A program made the translations under genes and the position numbers. From Paragorgia papillata (taxonomy: Eukaryota; Cnidaria; Anthozoa; Scleralcyonacea; Coralliidae): DNA of 64,000 nt. A model generated the notes under the pieces. The model was given only the letters and a program-made list of their open reading frames with translations. It had not been told where the DNA came from and searched no databases. Location of the stretch: NCBI GenBank assembly GCA_035771165.1, contig JAWNZC010000346.1, positions 456,001 through 520,000 on the forward strand, written 5' to 3'. This document shows, piece by piece, positions 28,537 through 41,042 of the stretch; position 1 is the stretch's first letter, and every line of letters begins with the position of its first letter.

Positions 28537-28664
28537 ATCAGCATTGAGCAGAGCTGCTTAAACGCGCTCTGTACATGTTGTTAGTTTTATCGCCGTTTTC
28601 TTACTTGAACCACCGTATATTCTTCAAAATATTATAACTATCAAGCTTGACTAGGATTTGAATA

Positions 28665-31600
28665 ATGATTCGCTCAAGTCTTATCGCTATGCTGGTAATT
28701 TGCGCTGTTTGTTCGTTCTGTGGTAAAGAGTTCGTTACGCTCGGCCGACATTCATGGCGTTGTAAACAAAGATTAAATCAAGCTGAACAAAATCGTCGTG
28801 GTAACACAGTAAACCAAATGCCAGTTATGCATTCTCCTGTCAGGATTTCAAATACTGACGCCATAAAGTGTTATTGTGGTAAAACATGCAAAGGAACGCG
28901 TGGTCTTAAAATGCACCAACGTAGTTGTCGTACAATTCATGGATTAAATGACGAACTACTTACAGATCTTGAGCATCAGTCTACTGAAAATCCTACCAAT
29001 ATTTATACTCATTCTACAGTTGAGGAAATCGATACGAATGCGAACATTGTTAATGATCAGAGTTTTCCAGTGTTAAGAAAAGGAATAAATCTTCCCAAAA
29101 GTGACGCAAAATGGTCAACGGCTAACACCTATTTCAAATTTGCGCTTCAATTAGATGCACCAATCAGAGTACAAGATCTAAATGCAAGCATAACGCAACT
29201 TAATAATGTGGTATACAACTATTTTGCTGATAACTTTGGTCATGTTGAGAAGATACCGGATAAAGCCCTAGTGAATAAATATAAAGATCAAACAGTAAAG
29301 GACTTAAAGAAATCTCTAAAACAATTAAAACTCTCAAACGCTGATCCTCATGAAATTAAATACGTATCTCGCACATTGCGTGACAAGCTTCGTAATGCTA
29401 GTCAAAACAATACCAACGAGACAACTCAAAATCAAGACAAGACGTTCAATCACGACAACTACATTGGTAGACATTTTTGGGGCTACGTTAAAAATGTCCT
29501 GAATAACAACAATTCTTTACTTCCATCATTTACTATGACAGAATGCCTAACCTATTTCAACAAAACTCTAAATTCAATTAATCCAAGTAAACTGTTTTAT
29601 ATTCCCAGCTGGATTCCAAAGCTATCTGATCCTGTCGTCAATTTTGACCTTGAACCCCCAACCTATCGTCAAATTACAAATATTATTCGCAGGATGAAAG
29701 CGTCGGGTTCTCCTTGTCCCCTTGATCAACTTTCAATTATTTGCTTTAAACGATGTCCATTTTTACGCACTTATCTAACCGAAATAATACGTAGCGTCTG
29801 GTCTTCTAAATCTGTACCTGCTGAATGGAAAATAGCATGTTCTATACTTATCCATAAAAAAGGCAACACAAATGACCCATCCAATTTCCGTCCTATTACT
29901 CTAGAAACCATACCATTAAAAGTGTTTACTTCATGTCTCCGCAATGCTATGTTCTCCTTCCTAACGGCTAATAACCTTATTGAACATAAGATTCAAAAAG
30001 GCTTCACACCTAATCTGGCTGGCACTTTGGAACACACTGCTCAAATGACAAATATTATTAACCAAGCGAGAATAAAACAACGTTCTCTTGTCATCACCCT
30101 ACTTGACCTCAAAAATGCCTTTGGTGAAGTCCATCATAACCTGATTCAATCTGTCCTCGATTATCATCACATTCCCAATCACATCAGTGAAACTATAAAG
30201 AGCTTGTATACTGACTTCAATACTGCAATTATAACATCAGAATTCTCTACTCCATTCATAACTGTTGGCCGCGGAGTGCTTCAAGGAGACTGTCTTAGTC
30301 CTCTACTTTTCAACATGTGCTTAAATACATTTATTCAACACATAAAAGCTGATAAATACCGGCAATTTGGTTTCATCACAAAATTTTTAAACCCAATCCA
30401 TTGGTTCCAGTTTGCCGATGATGCTGCGGTAATAAGTGGTCAAGATTCAGAAAATCAACATCTTTTAAATCGTTTCTCGATCTGGTGTCAATGGTCCAAC
30501 ATGACTGTTAGAGTTGATAAGTGTAGTACATTTGGTATTAAGAAAAGTCTAACAAAATCAATTCAATATTTACCAAAACTTCTGATTAACAATAAATTGA
30601 TACCTGCCACTAAAATTGGAGACTCGTTCCGATACTTAGGAAAATACTTTGACTTCAGTATGTCCAACAAAGAGCACAAACAAGAGCTAATCACTCTCCT
30701 TGAAGATGTTATGTCTAAAATTGATCTTAAACCTCTACACCCGAAAAACAAACTTCTACTTTATAGTCGTTACCTCTTATCCAAATTCTCCTGGCATTTT
30801 ACTGTTGCTACCTTATCAAAAACCTGGGTCTCTGAAAACATGGATTCAAAAGTTAACAAATACATACGTAATTGGCTTGAAATACCTGTATCAGGAACTT
30901 TAAGTAATGTATACCTTACCAGTAACAAGTTTGGTCTAAATATCTACCCTCCATCTATCAAGTTTACTCAGTGCCAAACAGTTCTTCGTAACGCCTTAAG
31001 AAACTCTCCAAATGATTCCATAAAAGATCTCTGGAAATCAACATGTGCCCATACAAACATTCAATATGACGTTTACACCTCGACAAAGGAAGTTCTTAAA
31101 AGTTTCAACTCCGGACAAGAGAACAAACTTCAGAAACATCTGGTTCTCCAAGGCGCCTTCTTCTCTAACGTCATCAAGTTCTCACTGTCGAAACTAAACA
31201 GCATATGGTCTAAATCTCAATCAAACTTACCAAAGAACATTTATAACTTTACCAACCGTTACATCAATAACTCTCTTCCCACCCGCAAAAACCTTACTAA
31301 ATGGGGAATAATGTCGAACTCTGATTGCTCCTTCTGCTTAAACCCTGAAACCCTCCTACATGTAGTTGCTGGATGCCAATCCTACCTTCCACGATTTACA
31401 TGGAGACATGACTCTGTTCTCAACTTTATTGCAAAAACGCTACAACCTGTCAACAACTCTAATCTCTTCGTTGATCTTCCTGGATATAAGAGCCCATCAA
31501 TAATAACTGGTGAAACGTATCGCCCAGATGTGCTTCTTTCCATTTCCACTGATTGTCTCTATATCCTTGAACTCTCCGTCGGATATGAATCTAATCTCCA

Positions 31601-31880
31601 AACTAACGTTGATCGCAAAAGAGCAAGATACAGGGATGTAATTACACAGCAAAAGGAACATTTTAAAACTGTCAAATTTGTAAATTTATCAATCAGTTCC
31701 TTAGGTGTTTTCTCAAAAGAATGTCGTACCTTTTTGGAGATGTTAAACGATCTAGGTCTTGATAAAAATCACCAAAATTTTTGTATTAAGAAAATAATGT
31801 CTATCGCCATTAGAACAACATACTATATATTTTGTTGTAGAAACAAGGCTTGGACAAATCCAGACTTAATGAACATTTGA
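28665..31880 (+). mobile_element. Non-LTR retrotransposon ORF with restriction-like endonuclease (R2/R4/NeSL/HERO group)
   Basis: Single intact 1071-residue polyprotein. Two zinc-finger-like motifs lie at the N-terminus (C16-x2-C19...H29-C33 and C71...C75...H84-C88). A reverse transcriptase follows: the region around residues 345-440, LLDLKNAFG near 479, GVLQGDCLSPLLFN near 540, and FADD near 582. The C-terminus carries a CCHC motif (CSFC...HVVAGC, near 888-905) and then RPD (near 952) and ELSVGYE (near 969), the PD-(D/E)xK restriction-like endonuclease that replaces the apurinic endonuclease in this group. It nicks target DNA and primes reverse transcription there. The single ORF, absence of N-terminal APE domain and simple-repeat flanks fit the R4/Dong or HERO-like lineages; the clade is not settled. 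No stop or frameshift, so recently active. Confidence 0.93.
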
Positions 31881-32041
31881 AGATACATTTTAAATTCAAA
31901 TTTTTCTATATAGTTGTAAACAATAAATAGGTTCAAGTAGTCAATTATAAATTACCTTAATTAGTGAGATTTATAATTGTATATATATATATAAAGTATT
32001 TCAATAAAGTTTCCATTATTATTATTATTATTATTATTATT
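31881..32041 (+). mobile_element. Retrotransposon 3' UTR and (ATT)n tail
   Basis: Some 130 bases of AT-rich 3' UTR with AATAAA near 32003, ending in about nine ATT units (32014-32041). The right flank (cgtttcgagcgaaggcc) belongs to a dispersed hairpin family also seen at 19.5, 41.7, 61.7 and 62.5 kb. Confidence 0.75.
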
Positions 32042-32139
32042 ACGTTTCGAGCGAAGGCCGTTCGTCAGCACTTAATTGGCAGTTCGTGTTTCGGTTTTCT
32101 TCCAAACTCGGCAAACGTGGTTTTACACAAAGCTCCGGT

Positions 32140-32829
32140 TTAATCGTAACCGGAGGATTTCGCTATAGACTTGGACGGTACAGGCGGTGGAGTAGAAAGC
32201 GCGCTTGGGTGGTAAGGATTGAAATGCATAGAATCGTAACCTCGAAATTCCATCTCATGGTCTGCAATAATGTTTTTTATTGCAAATGGTGGTTGAAGGA
32301 CGGTCTGAAGCCGGCGTAATGCGTCGGGGCAAGGAAGGACGGAGTTGCGAAGGTCTTGGCGCCTTGTACTTTTGCCCAACGAAGGCTTCACAAGGTGACT
32401 CAGATTAGGTTTCTTGTCGGCTTTAAAACGTTTCTGTCTCCGTAAGTAACAGCTATTCTCGAACATATTCCCGCAATCTGGATGGAGCGTCCAGTAGCTA
32501 CCCTTGCCAGGTCTATTGGGAGAGCGCGGCACTTTCACGAAGCAATCGTTGAAGGAGAGACTATGATGGATTCAATTTTGCCAGCGCTGTTGGTTGGATC
32601 TGTAGTAAGGAAATAAGTCTATAATAAATTGATAGATCTCGCTCAAAGTGAGCATCTTGTTCGGGGACTGCTGGATGGCCATCGTAATCAAACTGATATA
32701 CGAGTACGGTGGCTTGGCGTGAGTGAAATTTCGTCGAGACGACAACGATTCCTCTTTTTCTTTCGCCTGCCTCGCTTTCGGATCCAGTGGATCGTTGACG
32801 AAATCCTGTCCCAAAATGTGTTCCATCAT
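32140..32829 (-). pseudogene. FoxA-like forkhead gene broken by an in-frame TGA
   Basis: A minus-strand frame of 230 codons encodes a FoxA-type forkhead transcription factor. After [10 protein letters not shown] comes [20 protein letters not shown], then helix 1/2 ([18 protein letters not shown]), NQQRWQN, and after the break [41 protein letters not shown]. The tail keeps [10 protein letters not shown], resembling the FoxA C-terminal HPFSINNL motif, and ends at TAA (32140). Where the family has NSIRHS, this copy reads N-stop-I-H-H-S: TGA at 32572-32574 for a TCA-type serine codon, and CAT for arginine at 32566-32568. Both hit the DNA-recognition helix. No frameshift is seen. The FoxA N-terminal region is missing; an in-frame TGA lies just upstream of the Met. 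No poly(A) tract marks it as a processed copy. A null allele or sequence error is possible. Confidence 0.8.
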
Positions 32830-32989
32830 GTCTCTCTCTCCGGCTCTTTCGACACTCAGCAGCGACTGTGAGTACGAACTGAGAGAAACGGGAGATCTCT
32901 ACCCCCCTATCTTCAATTCTAGAGTACCCCCTGCTCTGGGACAAGGAAACCATACGGAAGTTCGCGGAGTTCATTGTGAAAGCTTTTGA

Positions 32990-34260
32990 ATTGAATTCCT
33001 TTGGCGAAATCACGGAGTAGAAGATTATTTGTTGTATAGTGTTTGATGGAATGTTCATTTCAATTATACGTTTCGCATTTCAAAAGCAAGCTGAAACTTG
33101 AAAATTTGGGTCCAAAGACTTGTTCAATGTTAACAAACTTCTCAAAGACTATCAGTCCCATTTATTTTGTAACCCACAAATTTATTAATTCAATCAATTA
33201 TTTATCTGCAACGTTGTCCTTGGTTATACTAACGTTCCCAACCGTCCAACAAATGTTGACAAACGAATTTCAAAAGCAAGCTGAAACGAACTATAATTAT
33301 AGGTTAGCACAAAGCCATTTTAGTAAGCTGTCGCAAAACCGCATTATCGACATTATTGTAGCATTGTTTAAGTACGACTTTGCGTAACCGGTTTTTGCTT
33401 GTTGGAACATGCCCACTCCCTAGCTTCCTGTTTTTCTTACCAAAACAAAAAGCGAGGAAAACATGCAAGGAAGGAAATTGTTTGATAGGGTAAAACTTCC
33501 TCAAAAGCAGTCCGACGTCTGTTTATACTGGAACTGTGGTCAGAGGTGCCAAAACAAAGCGTTGAATAATTTGCACTCCCAAGAGCCCAACACCGTTCTC
33601 CGTGCACAAGAAACGTCAACTTGAGCTGTGTTTTCGAGTTTTCAAGACAACGTTGTGGCATGGTACAGCAAAGGCTGTTATACGTCACGTTGTCGCAGCT
33701 ATATGATTGCTTTTTAAAGGTCTTACAAAATATAGCATATACTAATAGCATACAATATCCTGATCCATGGTTTCTTTTATAGTCCGTTTCAGCTTGCTTT
33801 ACGTATAATTGAAATGAACATTCCGAACTTACGTTGCAATGTTCCGAACTACGTTGCGAGGTAGATACAAATTTAAGTCGGCAATTTGTTTCTGCTTAAC
33901 CAAGTATCTATTATTATATTCTATAGAAAGGAATTCAATTCAAAGCTTATTAAATTCGAACTTCACGACGAACTTCACAACGAACTTCCGTACCAAGTTC
34001 CCAACCTTCCAACGAATGTTGACAAACGAATTTCAAAAGCACTCCTATATGGCCAACGACGACTTGCCTTGTATATCTGATAGTTTGGCTTCATATTGTA
34101 ATTATATTACTTGTATAGTTGTGTATGTGGGCAATAGAAGTTTTCCTAAGTTGGCTAAAATATTGTTGTAATTTACAATTCAGTTCCTTGAGATGGCAAA
34201 TTCATTTGAGGAAGTTTGTTGAAGCTAGAACTTCCTGCTTTGAATTTTAATGTGTTTGAA
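32990..34260. repeat. Repeat family A, further copies around the FoxA relic
   Basis: 32990-33110 carries the family motifs inverted (ccgtgatttcgccaaagg on the minus strand) and breaks off just upstream of the FoxA frame. 33240-33300 repeats cgaatttcaaaagcaagctg. 33775-34030 is a clean copy without the MITE present at 2881. Confidence 0.65.
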
Positions 34261-34390
34261 TAATACTCGCACTTCTCATTGGTTATTCAAAAACCAGAAA
34301 CCAATCAAATTCAAAACAGGATTCATGTTGAGGAACTGAATTGCAACAATGTCAATATTAGCAGTTCTTAGCAACACCTTACTCAAAGCC

Positions 34391-34530
34391 GAATTAAAAT
34401 TATTTTATGTACATATAAATTAGCCACTATGACCTCGTTTTAAAGTAAAAATTCTTTTGAATTTCCACACATGAAAACGAGTTCATAAGGGGGCTAATTT
34501 GTATGTATATAAAATAATTTTAATTCGGCG
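34391..34530. mobile_element. Short MITE, 140 bp
   Basis: gccgaattaaaattatttta and its complement with about 38-bp arms; a short AT-rich centre. Flank duplication not resolved. Confidence 0.7.
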
Positions 34531-35056
34531 GTCATTTTTGAATAAGGTCTATTGCGACGACAGGAGTTTATTGAAGACACAAACACAACAATAAGATTCA
34601 ATTGTTTCCATTAAAGAAAAATAAAATCATAGAGATACTGTCAACAAATCTACATCGATGATATTTTTACTACAGGAATTTAAAACAAAAAGCAGCTATA
34701 CTTTCATAATCTACAGAACCTAAATGTTCACAATAAAAGTATAAAGTGGAATAGCATCCGAGGTAGATAAATTTTCTATTTAGTTATTTTTCTTTTTTCC
34801 ACCATATACAAATTTTGGACTTTGCATCACAATAGTCATAACAACACCATTTATATTTGAACTTTTCCCACATTTTAAAAACACCTCCTATTAACAACCT
34901 TTATTATTATGACATCAAAATATCCTGAGTGCTGATGAGTCGGGCCTGTAAAAAAAGGCATATCGGCCAGGGACCGCGGAACCGGGTGGCTTAGCCCCCC
35001 CCCCCCCCCCCTCCCCCCAATAATTTTTCTAAGCAGCGGTCTGCATTTTGACATTA

Positions 35057-35278
35057 GCGAGGTTCAGATCACACTTCCACTACCGCCACCGTAAATATAA
35101 TTAAGCATGTCAAATATTGTTTTTACGTTCAGTAATGGTCGCAGGTCTCAAACCTAGTGCAAAAAGAAAGCGTTTTACGATACTAGAATTAAAACCAACT
35201 ACGACTACAAGACGAAAAAACGAACATTACACCAGCTTAACCACATTTACAGTAGCGGTAGTGTGATCTGAACTTCGC
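35057..35278. mobile_element. MITE family D, copy 2
   Basis: Ends GCGAGGTTCAGATCACAC / complement, TA on both sides (35055-35056, 35279-35280). The inside matches 17317-17559 in inverted order (agcgttttacgatac, cgtaaatataattaag). Confidence 0.85.
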
Positions 35279-35530
35279 TATTATATCAACATTGTCACCC
35301 CTTTTTTATGCCAATACAAAAATCGTTCCGCGGTCCCTGTATACGTGTCACTCTCCGTCTTTTTTCGTATCCGGACGGCTGTCAAGATGGCCAGGCCTTA
35401 GACTATGTGCACACGGTAACGTTTCCGTGCGTTTTCGTATTGTTTCACTCGAACTGATTGTTCTCGATTCCCTTGAGAACAGTAAACAATACAAAAACGC
35501 TCGGAAACGTTTCCGTGTGCACGTAGTCTA

Positions 35531-35763
35531 AGGCCTGGGCAAACGCTTTCAACATTTCATTCAACATCGTTCAACATTGTTGAATTCAACCGTGATTCAA
35601 CATGTTGAAAGCGTTTGGCCACCCTGTTGAATGATGTTGAACGTTGTTGAATGGTGTTGAATGATATTGAACGAAATTTAAACATGTTCAAATTTTCGTT
35701 CAACATGCGTTCAACAATGTTGAACGATGTTGCATGAAATGTTGAAAGCGTTTGGCCAGGCCT
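35531..35763. mobile_element. Foldback MITE family C, short copy
   Basis: AGGCCTGGGCAAACGCTTTC and complement enclose only the inverted arms without the unique core. TA on both sides (35529-35530, 35764-35765). Confidence 0.85.
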
Positions 35764-35784
35764 TAAAGCTTGAAAATAGCCAAA

Positions 35785-35935
35785 TAATAAACGATTTATT
35801 AACCTCGTTTACTCGGTCTGTACGGGAAAATATCAGACCTCGGCCTTTTTCGTACGAACCTCGCCTGCCGCTTGGTCCGTACTGTCAAAACCTCGGTCTG
35901 ATATTTTCCCGCATAGATCTCGGTTAACAATCTTT
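35785..35935. repeat. Foldback sequence with ggtctgtacgggaaa arms, copy 1
   Basis: aacctcgtttactcggtctg and gggaaaatatcagacctcgg on the left are mirrored on the right (cctcggtctgatattttccc). A second member of this type is at 38105-38250. Confidence 0.75.
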
Positions 35936-36910
35936 TAATATTATCTTCTATCTATTTGATATCAAATTATCAGCTAAAAAGCTTATTAAAAAATATTTTG
36001 CAACACAAAACAAAAATTATGAAAATCAATCAATTAATATATATTTGCTTTTTGGTTCCTACCGATTCACTTGAATACAATTATTGCAGTTTTGAAATTA
36101 ATGTACTGTTTAATAAACCACTCGGAATTATTTTATCAGGTTAAAAAAGATACGAGGCAAAAAGATACGAATGTTTTAAACCTGATAAAACACGCGAACT
36201 GCGAACTCATTAACGTATAAAATTTTTGAAAATTGACTTTGTGTTAAAATCCAGCAAGAAATTTTTCGAAAACGGCAACCGTGTCTCTAGCACAGACACA
36301 AAATCATAGATGTCTTGTTTTTCCTTCATAAATTATTAATAATTTTTCACATAGGATTGCAACCAGATTTTGGTATTGTTCTTGTTTGGGACTTCGCTAT
36401 ACAGTACGATTAAAATTTGATAGTTTGCAATGAATCTCTTGAGATTTAGAATACAAAGAGACGGCGGCCATGTGGGAGAAAAACATGCTAGTTTCTCCAA
36501 CATGGCCGCCATGACGTCAACTGCAAACCAAGAATTGACTTTTTGAGGTCTTTTCAAAATTAGACTCGAAAAGGTCCTTGTTTAGAAAAGCACAAAATTC
36601 AAGTTTTATATAAGGTGGGGTTGTTAATAGCAGGTGTTTACAGCAGGCTGTGTTTATATATGTTTCCATGTCGCATAGTGAGAAAAGCAATTTTCATATA
36701 AGCATAAAACGATGACTCGTGTGATGTGACAATCATAATTTCACCAATAATAAAAAGGCAAGAGTCAAATGGTGGATCACTATGTTTAATTTTTACGTAG
36801 ATGATACACGGCATCTCACGCTGGTAGTTTTAACGACTTTCCTTTCAAAACTAAAAATGAAAGGACAAAACGATGTTAGTTAGTCTAGGATTTTCAACTT
36901 TGAGTTTTCT

Positions 36911-37340
36911 AGGCCTGGCCAAACGCTTTCAACATTTCATTGAACATCGTTCAACATTGTTGAATTCAACATGTTGAAAGCGTTTGGCCACTACTGTTGA
37001 ATGATGTTGAACGTTGTTGAATGGTGTTGAACGAAATTTGAACATGTTCAAATTTTCGTTCAACACGCGTTCAACATTTCTATTGTTCTCAAAATGTTGA
37101 AAGGTGTTGAACTTGAACGCATTTGGCCACATTTCATTCAACTTTGTTGAACAGAGACACGCGCCATGCGGGATATTGTCGATTCCAGCTTTTGTGGTAG
37201 CCCGCGTTCAATTAATTATCATTCATGAATGTTGAACGATGTTGAATTCATTTGGCCACTCGTGCTTTCAACATTATTCAACATCGTTCAACAATGTTGA
37301 ATGATGTTGAATGCGATGTTGAAAGCGTTTGGCCAGACCT
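36911..37340. mobile_element. Foldback MITE family C, long copy 2
   Basis: Same ends and same core as the copy at 10153-10575, 26.7 kb away, with few differences. This suggests recent movement. Confidence 0.85.
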
Positions 37341-37410
37341 TAATGCAAACGCTACTACTAGTACTTAGAAGCAAATATGACTACGAATGTGCAACCTCGG
37401 CTCTCCATCT

Positions 37411-37489
37411 GAGCCTCACTATGGCTCAATGGTTAGAGCGTCTAACCGGTCATTAAAAGGTTGCAGGTTCAAATCCTGTCTGGGGCTCA
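37411..37489 (+). mobile_element. tRNA-like sequence, probably a SINE head or tRNA relic
   Basis: A good box A (TGGCTCAATGGTTAGAGC) and box B (GGTTCAAATCC) are spaced as in a tRNA, and the first and last seven bases (GAGCCTC / GGGGCTC) can pair. Extra bases between acceptor and D stem and a mismatched anticodon stem argue against a working tRNA. A second tRNA-like box B lies inverted at about 37620-37680. Best read as SINE-derived. Confidence 0.5.
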
Positions 37490-37924
37490 GAAATTTTTCC
37501 GAGTAATTGAGCTTGACGAACGTCCACCAAACGTCTGTTACATTACACCTAGCTCGCAAACGTACCACATGCACTACATGTATACGTACAACTTATCATA
37601 AGCTGTGGTAAGTTACTCAGAAAACTCTTAGCTCCAGACGGGACACGAACCCGCAACGTTCCGAATACTTGCCGCTTAAAACAGAGGGGAAAACACATCG
37701 AAACGTTCAGTCATTTTGCATTCAAAGCATGTCACAGACTAGCCGGTGTACAGCCGGAATATACACCTGCAATTCAGTCTGAAAACTCGCACGATTCTTA
37801 TGAGAGCAAATAATCCAATCAAATAAACAATTATGAATCATAAATCTACTTCTCAAATCTGAGAAGCTTAGTGGGGGGGGGGGTCGACAAGCTATCGTGC
37901 GAGTTTTCACAGACTGGATTACTA

Positions 37925-38105
37925 AAGGTTGTTGAAGGCATGTTGAACGAAAATTTGAACATGGTCAAATTTCGTTCAACATCATTCAACAACGTTCAAC
38001 ATCATTCAACAGGGTGGCCAAACGCTTTCAACATGTTGAATCACGGTTGAATTCAACAATGTTGAACGATGTTGAATGAAATGTTGAAAGCGTTTGGCCA
38101 GGCCT
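37925..38105. mobile_element. Foldback MITE family C, partial copy
   Basis: Contains the right half ending gaaagcgtttggccaggcct. The left end is replaced by a unique junction near 37925. A foldback sequence follows immediately. Confidence 0.7.
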
Positions 38106-38250
38106 TTATTAACCGAGTTGGAGGTCTGTACGGGAAAGTATTTGCCTGAGGTTTTCGTACAGACCGAGCGATGAAGCAGCGAGGTTTGTGCGATAAAACC
38201 GAGGGCAAATACTTTCCCGTACAGACCGAGAAAACGAGGTTAATAAGCCT
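38105..38250. repeat. Foldback sequence with ggtctgtacgggaaa arms, copy 2
   Basis: ttaaccgagttggaggtctg and cgggaaagtatttgcc are mirrored by ggcaaatactttcccgtaca and the following cgaggttaata. It sits directly against the MITE C fragment. Confidence 0.75.
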
Positions 38251-38259
38251 TTTATTATA

Positions 38260-41040
38260 TGGCTTTTGGTTTGTTTTCTTATCTGTTTTTAGTTCTACGT
38301 TTGTCTTGATCAGGTGTCGCTGTTCACCTTAGTTCTTTCTTTTGAGCTTGTTCGTTTCGCTTCATGTTTACACCTGTTAGGCTTTTATTTTTCGCGCTTT
38401 TAAATAAGAAGTTTTTATAAAAAGAAACACTAATGTTTCAGGACGTATTATTGTTCAAAATTTTCCAACGAATATATCTAATTCGCTTTTATTTTCATTC
38501 AAATCAACTCAGTAATTTTCCCGCCAAACCTTGTACTAGGCCATTAAAAATGACGTAATGCCCTCTCACAGTGCCGAGAGGGCATTACGGCTTTTTCCGG
38601 ACCTCTCAGCAACCAATCAGCGTGCGCCGTTTGGCGTAATGACCCGACAACAAGCTCATCCATATAATAAAGGTGTATATTCAGGCTATACGTGGCTAGT
38701 CACAGGGCTGAACACGAGGAAACGACGGCAGAAATTTTTGCAAACATGATATTAAAAAAATGGCCTTTGGGAATTTTACTAAATGACTCTCATCGAGCGG
38801 AAGGTTTAACAGCTAATACACCTCTTTTTATGGTGTTACTTAAAATTATACTCGAGTTTCGATTTCGAGTCCCGTCGAAAGCTCGGAGTTTTTTCTTAAC
38901 CACTTACGGCAGCTTGTACAATGTACCCAAGGACTGAGAAAACGCCAGACTAGTTCCTAGTCCTCTTTTCTCTCGAATGTATTTTGGTGACGTCACAGAA
39001 TAGGCATCGAGCGAGAGGACTAGCGGAAAATGTTCATCTTTATCTATCATGAATCCTGCTGGAGCTTGGATTCTTTAATCTTTATGAACGAGGGCACTTA
39101 AACAAACTTCTTCTTGAGAGCAGACAGCAAACGAGTAGGTTTCTTTGTTTTACATTACGTTAAAAGGTTGTTACATACGAGGCTTTATAAAGTAGTGTTC
39201 GGCGTAGGAAGTGATTGTGTTGAAACACATTTATACAAATCGAAATATGCTATTTTAACGTTTCGGCAGTAGACCAACTTTGCTATATGATGTTATAAAG
39301 AATTGTGCAGACCGACGTGAGTGTTATCTGCCTTGGTTTTCAGCCAAACGGCCGTTTGGTGCCTGTATAAGTTGGGGCCAGTTTTGGGGCCAGATTTGGG
39401 GCCAAGCAAAACATTTTATTCCAGGCCTCTCACAATTCGGTCTGCCGCTCGACGTTAAAAAGAGAGGCCTGGGAACCAGGCTGAGAAAACGCAATGGTTA
39501 AAAAAAACCCAACCAATTAGTCGGCCATTTATGGTGTGCATTTCCCACACTAATTGGTTCACAAGGATTAGGCCAAGAATGTCCGTCTACTCGGCAAGCA
39601 GTCTGCATTCCACCGCCCTAACAAAATGGTTTGGTATGACGGCACGAGATAAACTCAAATTTCAAGTGTTTAGCCTAGTGGCCATGCATATGGTGAACGG
39701 AAAAAGCTAAGGCGTGATACCATGTATGTATAAGGGACTTGGTAGGTCTCTAGAGTGGAGCTTACATGAAATGCACCTGGGCTTGAAATCTGCACCGGGA
39801 AATGTCGTTGGAGAGGCTTGCCGTAATTGGGAAATTCAACTGTTAATTGCAGTCCTGTTTATTTTATTTCCATTCTGAACCCGCAAAACAGCTTTCTGAA
39901 CAGGCCCATGCACTGACACCCTTCTGAACAGGCCCAAAAGCTTTCAGCTAAACCAGCTAAGTCCTCTACTGCATATGGCCATAACTAATCGTTCGGGGAA
40001 GCGGGGAGGGGGTGTCTAGGGAAATCACTGGAAGTTGCATATTTCTGTCAAAAAAGCGGGGTAACTAATCGTCATTCCATACCAGTGTTTTTCATACAAA
40101 ACCACCTTATTGCAATAAAATTCTCGTCATTCCTCGGACATATTCACTACGTTAAAGCTCACGAAATGCGATAATCCTCACTTAACCCTTTCACCTCGAT
40201 GGATTTTCCCTGTGTCAGACGAGTAAAATTGTCAGGCGCTATCCAGACTAAAATACATACCACTTGAGAGTCGAATGCCGCCAAGAAAAAAATTAAGAAA
40301 GGGCAACCAGGCTAAATTAGTATTTTATCAATGTTCTGTTCATTTTCGGCGTTTCCCCCATGTGATTTTCTTTCCGCCATTTTGTTTACCGTGTCATCCG
40401 AAGGTCAAGAAGATCTGGGTTCTATAAGTACGCTTAAGCCAAAAGCAAGTACTTTCTCAGGTGGTGAAGTATCTCTCAATCTAATCTAGAGTTTTCACCT
40501 CTTTTTTTTTTTGTCTGTCTAATCGTGGACAAAAGATATTATACATTTATTTCGAATCCTTGATTATAATTGGTCAGAAACTTGGTATCTGCACTTTTAG
40601 TTGTATTTGCCGGTGTAATTGTTTGATTCTGACCCCACAATGCTATTATTATACAATACTGATACAATCTCGACTGTGATTGGCTAAAAACCTACAGATA
40701 ATTCTTGATATCTGTAACTATGACGCGCTGGCCAGCGGTTTGAACAAACAAACATGGCGGCCGTCCTTAGGAGTGAAGATCAGAAGCCGATTAATCCGGC
40801 GGATTTGGCACGTTTTGTTGACGCTAAAACCACCAAGAAAAAACAAGCGAGCTACACATACATCTGTTAGAGTTTAAAGCAGTGTTTGAAGGAGAAAATT
40901 GTATTTGAAAGCGAAAAAAGTTAGCGAACCTCGAACTGAAGACGGTATGAATATTTACTATTTTTACCTAACTTTGTAAAAAACTTTCTAAAGGCTTCTA
41001 CGTTTATAATTGTATAATAAAACAATTATTGAATTCGGTT
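38260..41040. other. Gene-free stretch
   Basis: Contains a short hairpin at 38565-38590 (gtaatgccctctc / gagagggcattac), a fragment resembling the hairpin family at 39190-39290 (gtgttgaaacac, aacgtttcggcagta), and otherwise unstructured AT-rich DNA. No convincing exon. Confidence 0.45.
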
Positions 41041-41042
41041 AT

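Noticed and set aside
32572..32574. TGA in the FoxA frame as selenocysteine or programmed readthrough
   Set aside because: The position is a conserved serine in the DNA-binding helix, there is no reason for selenocysteine in a forkhead protein, and a neighbouring conserved arginine is also changed.
32561..33058. 165-codon frame overlapping the FoxA relic
   Set aside because: It is in another frame of the same strand; only the forkhead frame gives a recognisable domain.
37411..37489. Functional tRNA gene
   Set aside because: Promoter boxes are good, but the cloverleaf has extra bases after the acceptor stem and a poor anticodon stem; a SINE-like neighbour is present.
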